Source: Fistulifera solaris (lineage: Eukaryota; Bacillariophyta; Bacillariophyceae; Naviculales; Stauroneidaceae). From it: 64,000 bases of DNA. Positions within the stretch are counted from its first letter, which is position 1; each line of letters begins with the position of its first letter. The translations under genes were made by a program, and so were the position numbers. Below are positions 61,692 through 64,000 of this stretch, piece by piece. The DNA lies in the NCBI GenBank assembly GCA_030295235.1, contig AP026120.1:1-64000 (forward strand), given 5' to 3'. Below the pieces are notes generated by a model that had not been told where the DNA came from, made no database searches, and saw nothing but the letters and a program-made list of their open reading frames with translations.

Positions 61692-61765
61692 TACACTCTA
61701 TAGGATTTGAACCTATGACCATCAGTTTAGAAAACTGTTGCTCTATCCAACTGAGCTAAGAATGC
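61692..61765 (-). tRNA. trnR: tRNA-Arg(UCU)
   Basis: Anticodon TCT in loop TTTCTAA, acceptor GCATTCT/AGAGTGT with two G-T pairs, T-arm ATAGG TTCAAAT CCTAT. Confidence 0.92.
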
Positions 61766-61789
61766 ATCTATTTTTAAAATATAAATCAT

Positions 61790-61863
61790 TAATGAAAAAG
61801 GGACTCGAACCCCTGACATTTGGATCATGATTCCAACGTTCTAACCAACTGAACTATTCCATC
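61790..61863 (-). tRNA. trnM: tRNA-Met(CAU), probably elongator
   Basis: Anticodon CAT in loop ATCATGA with stem TTGGA/TCCAA; acceptor GATGGAA/TTTCATT; T-arm AGGGG TTCGAGT CCCTT. It lacks the initiator-type CTCATAA loop. Confidence 0.92.
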
Positions 61864-61864
61864 T

Positions 61865-63585
61865 TTATTTATTAAAAGGATAATCGATAGGAAGACTTGA
61901 ATAAGTAACAGGATCCACAAATAGAGCCAAAGAAATCTTATAACAAGCTAAATATAATAAAGTTGGGTTACAAAATAAAAAAATTAGCGCAAATATTAAA
62001 ACACTTAAAATAATAGTTTTTTCTGAGTTTATAGGATAATATAATTTTCCTACTAAAATATTTTCGAAGTATAAAACCTTTATTAGTCTAATATAATAAA
62101 AAGTAGAAACCACACTAAATACAATACTAGCTAAAGCTGGTAAATAATAAGAATTAATAATTAAAGGCAAAAATACACCCAATTTAGCTAAAAATCCAAC
62201 AAGAGGTGGAATTCCTGCAATAGAGAACATAGTTAGAGATAATGCTAAAGAAAGAGGTATATTTGATTTTCTTAGTAATGCGAGATCACCTAATTCTTTA
62301 TTGTATTTAGTCGTAATATTTTTTCTTTTTAATCTTAAAAACAATAGAATCGACCACACGCATAAACTAGAAATCATATAAATTATCATATAAACTAATG
62401 CCATTTGAACTCCAGTAAAAGTGTCGGAACCCATTGCAATTAATATGTAACCCATGTGACTAGTAGAACTATACGCTAATAAAGTTTTTAATTTTCGTTG
62501 CTTTAATCCTCCAAACGAACCAACGAAAATACTAAAAACTCCAATAGATAAGAAATAAAAGTCCCACCATTCTTTTATCTCAAAGAAAGCCATGTGACAA
62601 AGTCTGATTAGAACTACCAGTATACTTAATTTAGTAATTACTGCAAAGAATATCGTTGAACTAGTAGGAGATCCTTCATAAACATCTAACGACCATAAAT
62701 GAAACGGAGCTGCTGCTAATTTGATAAATAAACTAAATAAAATTAAAGTTAAACCTATTTCAACAAAATTAAAATAGTCGATGGTATAACCAAACAATAA
62801 ATCGTCAAAAGTCAAATCGTAAACTTCAATAAGTCTAGCGTAACTTGCTCTAAAGCTAAATGAAAAAAGCCACGACTCAAAGAAAAAACTTGGTAAATAG
62901 CCTATTCCAGGAAACCATTGTACCATAACATAATCATAAATAGAAGCATTATACATTCGATAAAAATCAAAAAAATTTATAGATCCAGTAAAGCCGTAAA
63001 TAAATGAACTTCCTAATAAAAAAAAAGGCAGACGAAACGGCACCAGTAATAAAATATTTTATACCACTTTCAACCGAATAACTTGATGTTTTTTTTGAAA
63101 GAAGCTAAAACATATAAAGCAAGACTAGATAATTCGATTGCTAAATAAGTAAGCAATAAATCATTACTACTACACATGATCAGTAAACCTAAAACAGAAA
63201 ATAAAATAATAATTAAATATTCAAATGATGTTAACTTTTGCTCTTTTAAAGAATCGGCAACAAATAGAAAATAAAGCCCTGAAAAAAAGCATAACCAAAA
63301 GCGTGTAAAAGATGCAAGAGAGTCATAGATTACAGCGTTACTAAATGACAAAATATCCATGAAATACGATGCTGAAGTAAGATCATCGTTTAGAATTAAA
63401 TAGCATGCCATAAAAAGTGTTAAAGCCATACACTCACTAACCGCCTTTTGTAACATTAGCCCATTTGAATTATAAGTGATCAAAGTAATCACTATTAATA
63501 TATAAATAATACTAAGAGTAATAAAATACTCAGGAAATACAGTAAAAGACTGTAAAGAAACTACATTATATAAATTATTTACCAT
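61865..63585 (-). CDS. nad2: NADH dehydrogenase subunit 2, right reading
   Basis: Right reading of nad2 (full entry at 18472-20191). It has the shared T9 excess near 63022 and one more excess T (T8 for T7) near 63092, so two frame breaks against one in the left reading. Confidence 0.95.
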
Positions 63586-64000
63586 CAAATTTGTCAAAGA
63601 AGAAACTCGAATTTCGAGATAATTGTTTAGAAATAGACTGTTCTAATATTTGGCTTTTATTAAAATTATTTGTTAAATAAACAACTCCAATTAAAACAAG
63701 TAATAATGTAAAACCAGCAATTAAAAAATGTAAAACAAAGTAAGAATATAAAACGTGACCATAAACTTCGACGTCGGATACAGAATCAACCATGTCATAC
63801 CAGTTTTGATATTTATTAAAGTAAAAAGAATTTGCTAAAAAATTAGTATTAAAATGATCAGAAACTAAATTTAACAAAGGAATAAGGAAGAAAATGAAAA
63901 AACAAAACCAATAGGAATATATTTTAAAGCATTCTTTGATAAATTGATTGATTTTGTATCTAACATCATAATAGCAAATAAAAATAAAACAGCTATTGCA
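63575..64000 (-). CDS. nad6: NADH dehydrogenase subunit 6, partial, right reading
   Basis: Right reading of nad6, cut by the window end; complete copy at 20181-20796. An A7 run is A6 here near 63900, again an under-call close to the contig end. Confidence 0.93.
   Translation of the reverse strand, partial: CNSCFIFICYYDVRYKINQFIKECFKIYSYWFCFFIFFLIPLLNLVSDHFNTNFLANSFYFNKYQNWYDMVDSVSDVEVYGHVLYSYFVLHFLIAGFTLLLVLIGVVYLTNNFNKSQILEQSISKQLSRNSSFFFDKFDGK

Overview
The window is an assembled mitochondrial genome of a stramenopile (heterokont) protist, read about one and a half times round. The evidence is the gene set: cox1-3, cob, nad1-7, nad9, nad4L, an nad11 split into two genes, atp6, atp8, atp9, many bacterial-type ribosomal proteins (rps2, 3, 4, 7, 8, 10-14, 19; rpl2, 5, 6, 14, 16 and probable rpl10 and rpl31), a twin-arginine translocase gene tatC, bacterial-like rns and rnl, and 24 tRNA genes with no recognisable trnT. 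From memory, the size (about 43.3-43.4 kb) and content fit a bicosoecid such as Cafeteria; that placement is inference. TGA does not appear as a sense codon in intact frames and the only Trp tRNA is CCA, so the standard code fits.

Bases 1-20607 (the left reading) and 43319-64000 (the right reading) are the same DNA in the same order. Bases 20608-43318 occur once. The offset drifts from 43318 to 43393, almost entirely through homopolymer length differences concentrated at the outer ends. The simplest explanation is a circular molecule assembled as an over-long linear contig with weak consensus at both ends. Either 1-43318 or 20608-64000 is one full circle. The two readings often repair each other, but about a dozen single-base frameshifts in conserved genes are present in both readings or lie in the single-copy part.

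Layout: most genes lie on the minus strand and read leftward. In transcription order from the repeat they are trnQ, cox1, trnI/M(cau), cob, trnS(gcu), nad5, trnH, rnl, rns, nad6, nad2, trnM, trnR, nad4, rps13, cox3, nad3, cox2, trnI, nad7, rpl31, nad9, rps14, atp6, rps10, trnF, rps8, rpl6, rps2, rps4, trnN, trnL, trnL, rps12, rps7, rpl14, rpl5, trnG, trnS, trnC, nad1, trnW, trnM, rpl10, then rpl2-rps19-rps3-rpl16, atp9, trnK, nad4L, nad11a, orf50, nad11b, trnV, trnE. Plus-strand islands are rps11-trnY-trnP, tatA-tatC, trnR(ucg), atp8-trnA, trnD and two unknown ORFs (orf386, orf251).

The 31.0-37.1 kb segment holds no gene. It is an A+T-rich, giant imperfect palindrome: about 3.5 tandem units of 840-945 bp in one orientation, a 0.1 kb spacer, then about 2.5 units inverted. 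Each unit contains diverged internal sub-repeats. It lies between divergent transcription units (cox1 leftward, orf386 rightward), where a replication or transcription control region would be expected.

The genes together encode respiratory complex I, III, IV and V core subunits, the mitochondrial ribosome and tRNAs that translate them, and a probable two-component Tat translocase. The points most worth a second look are the unlisted 50-residue TatA-like gene beside tatC, three tRNA-like elements without a normal anticodon arm at gene junctions that lack tRNAs, the nad11 split with no ATG start and a small membrane ORF between the halves, and the nested palindromic repeat.
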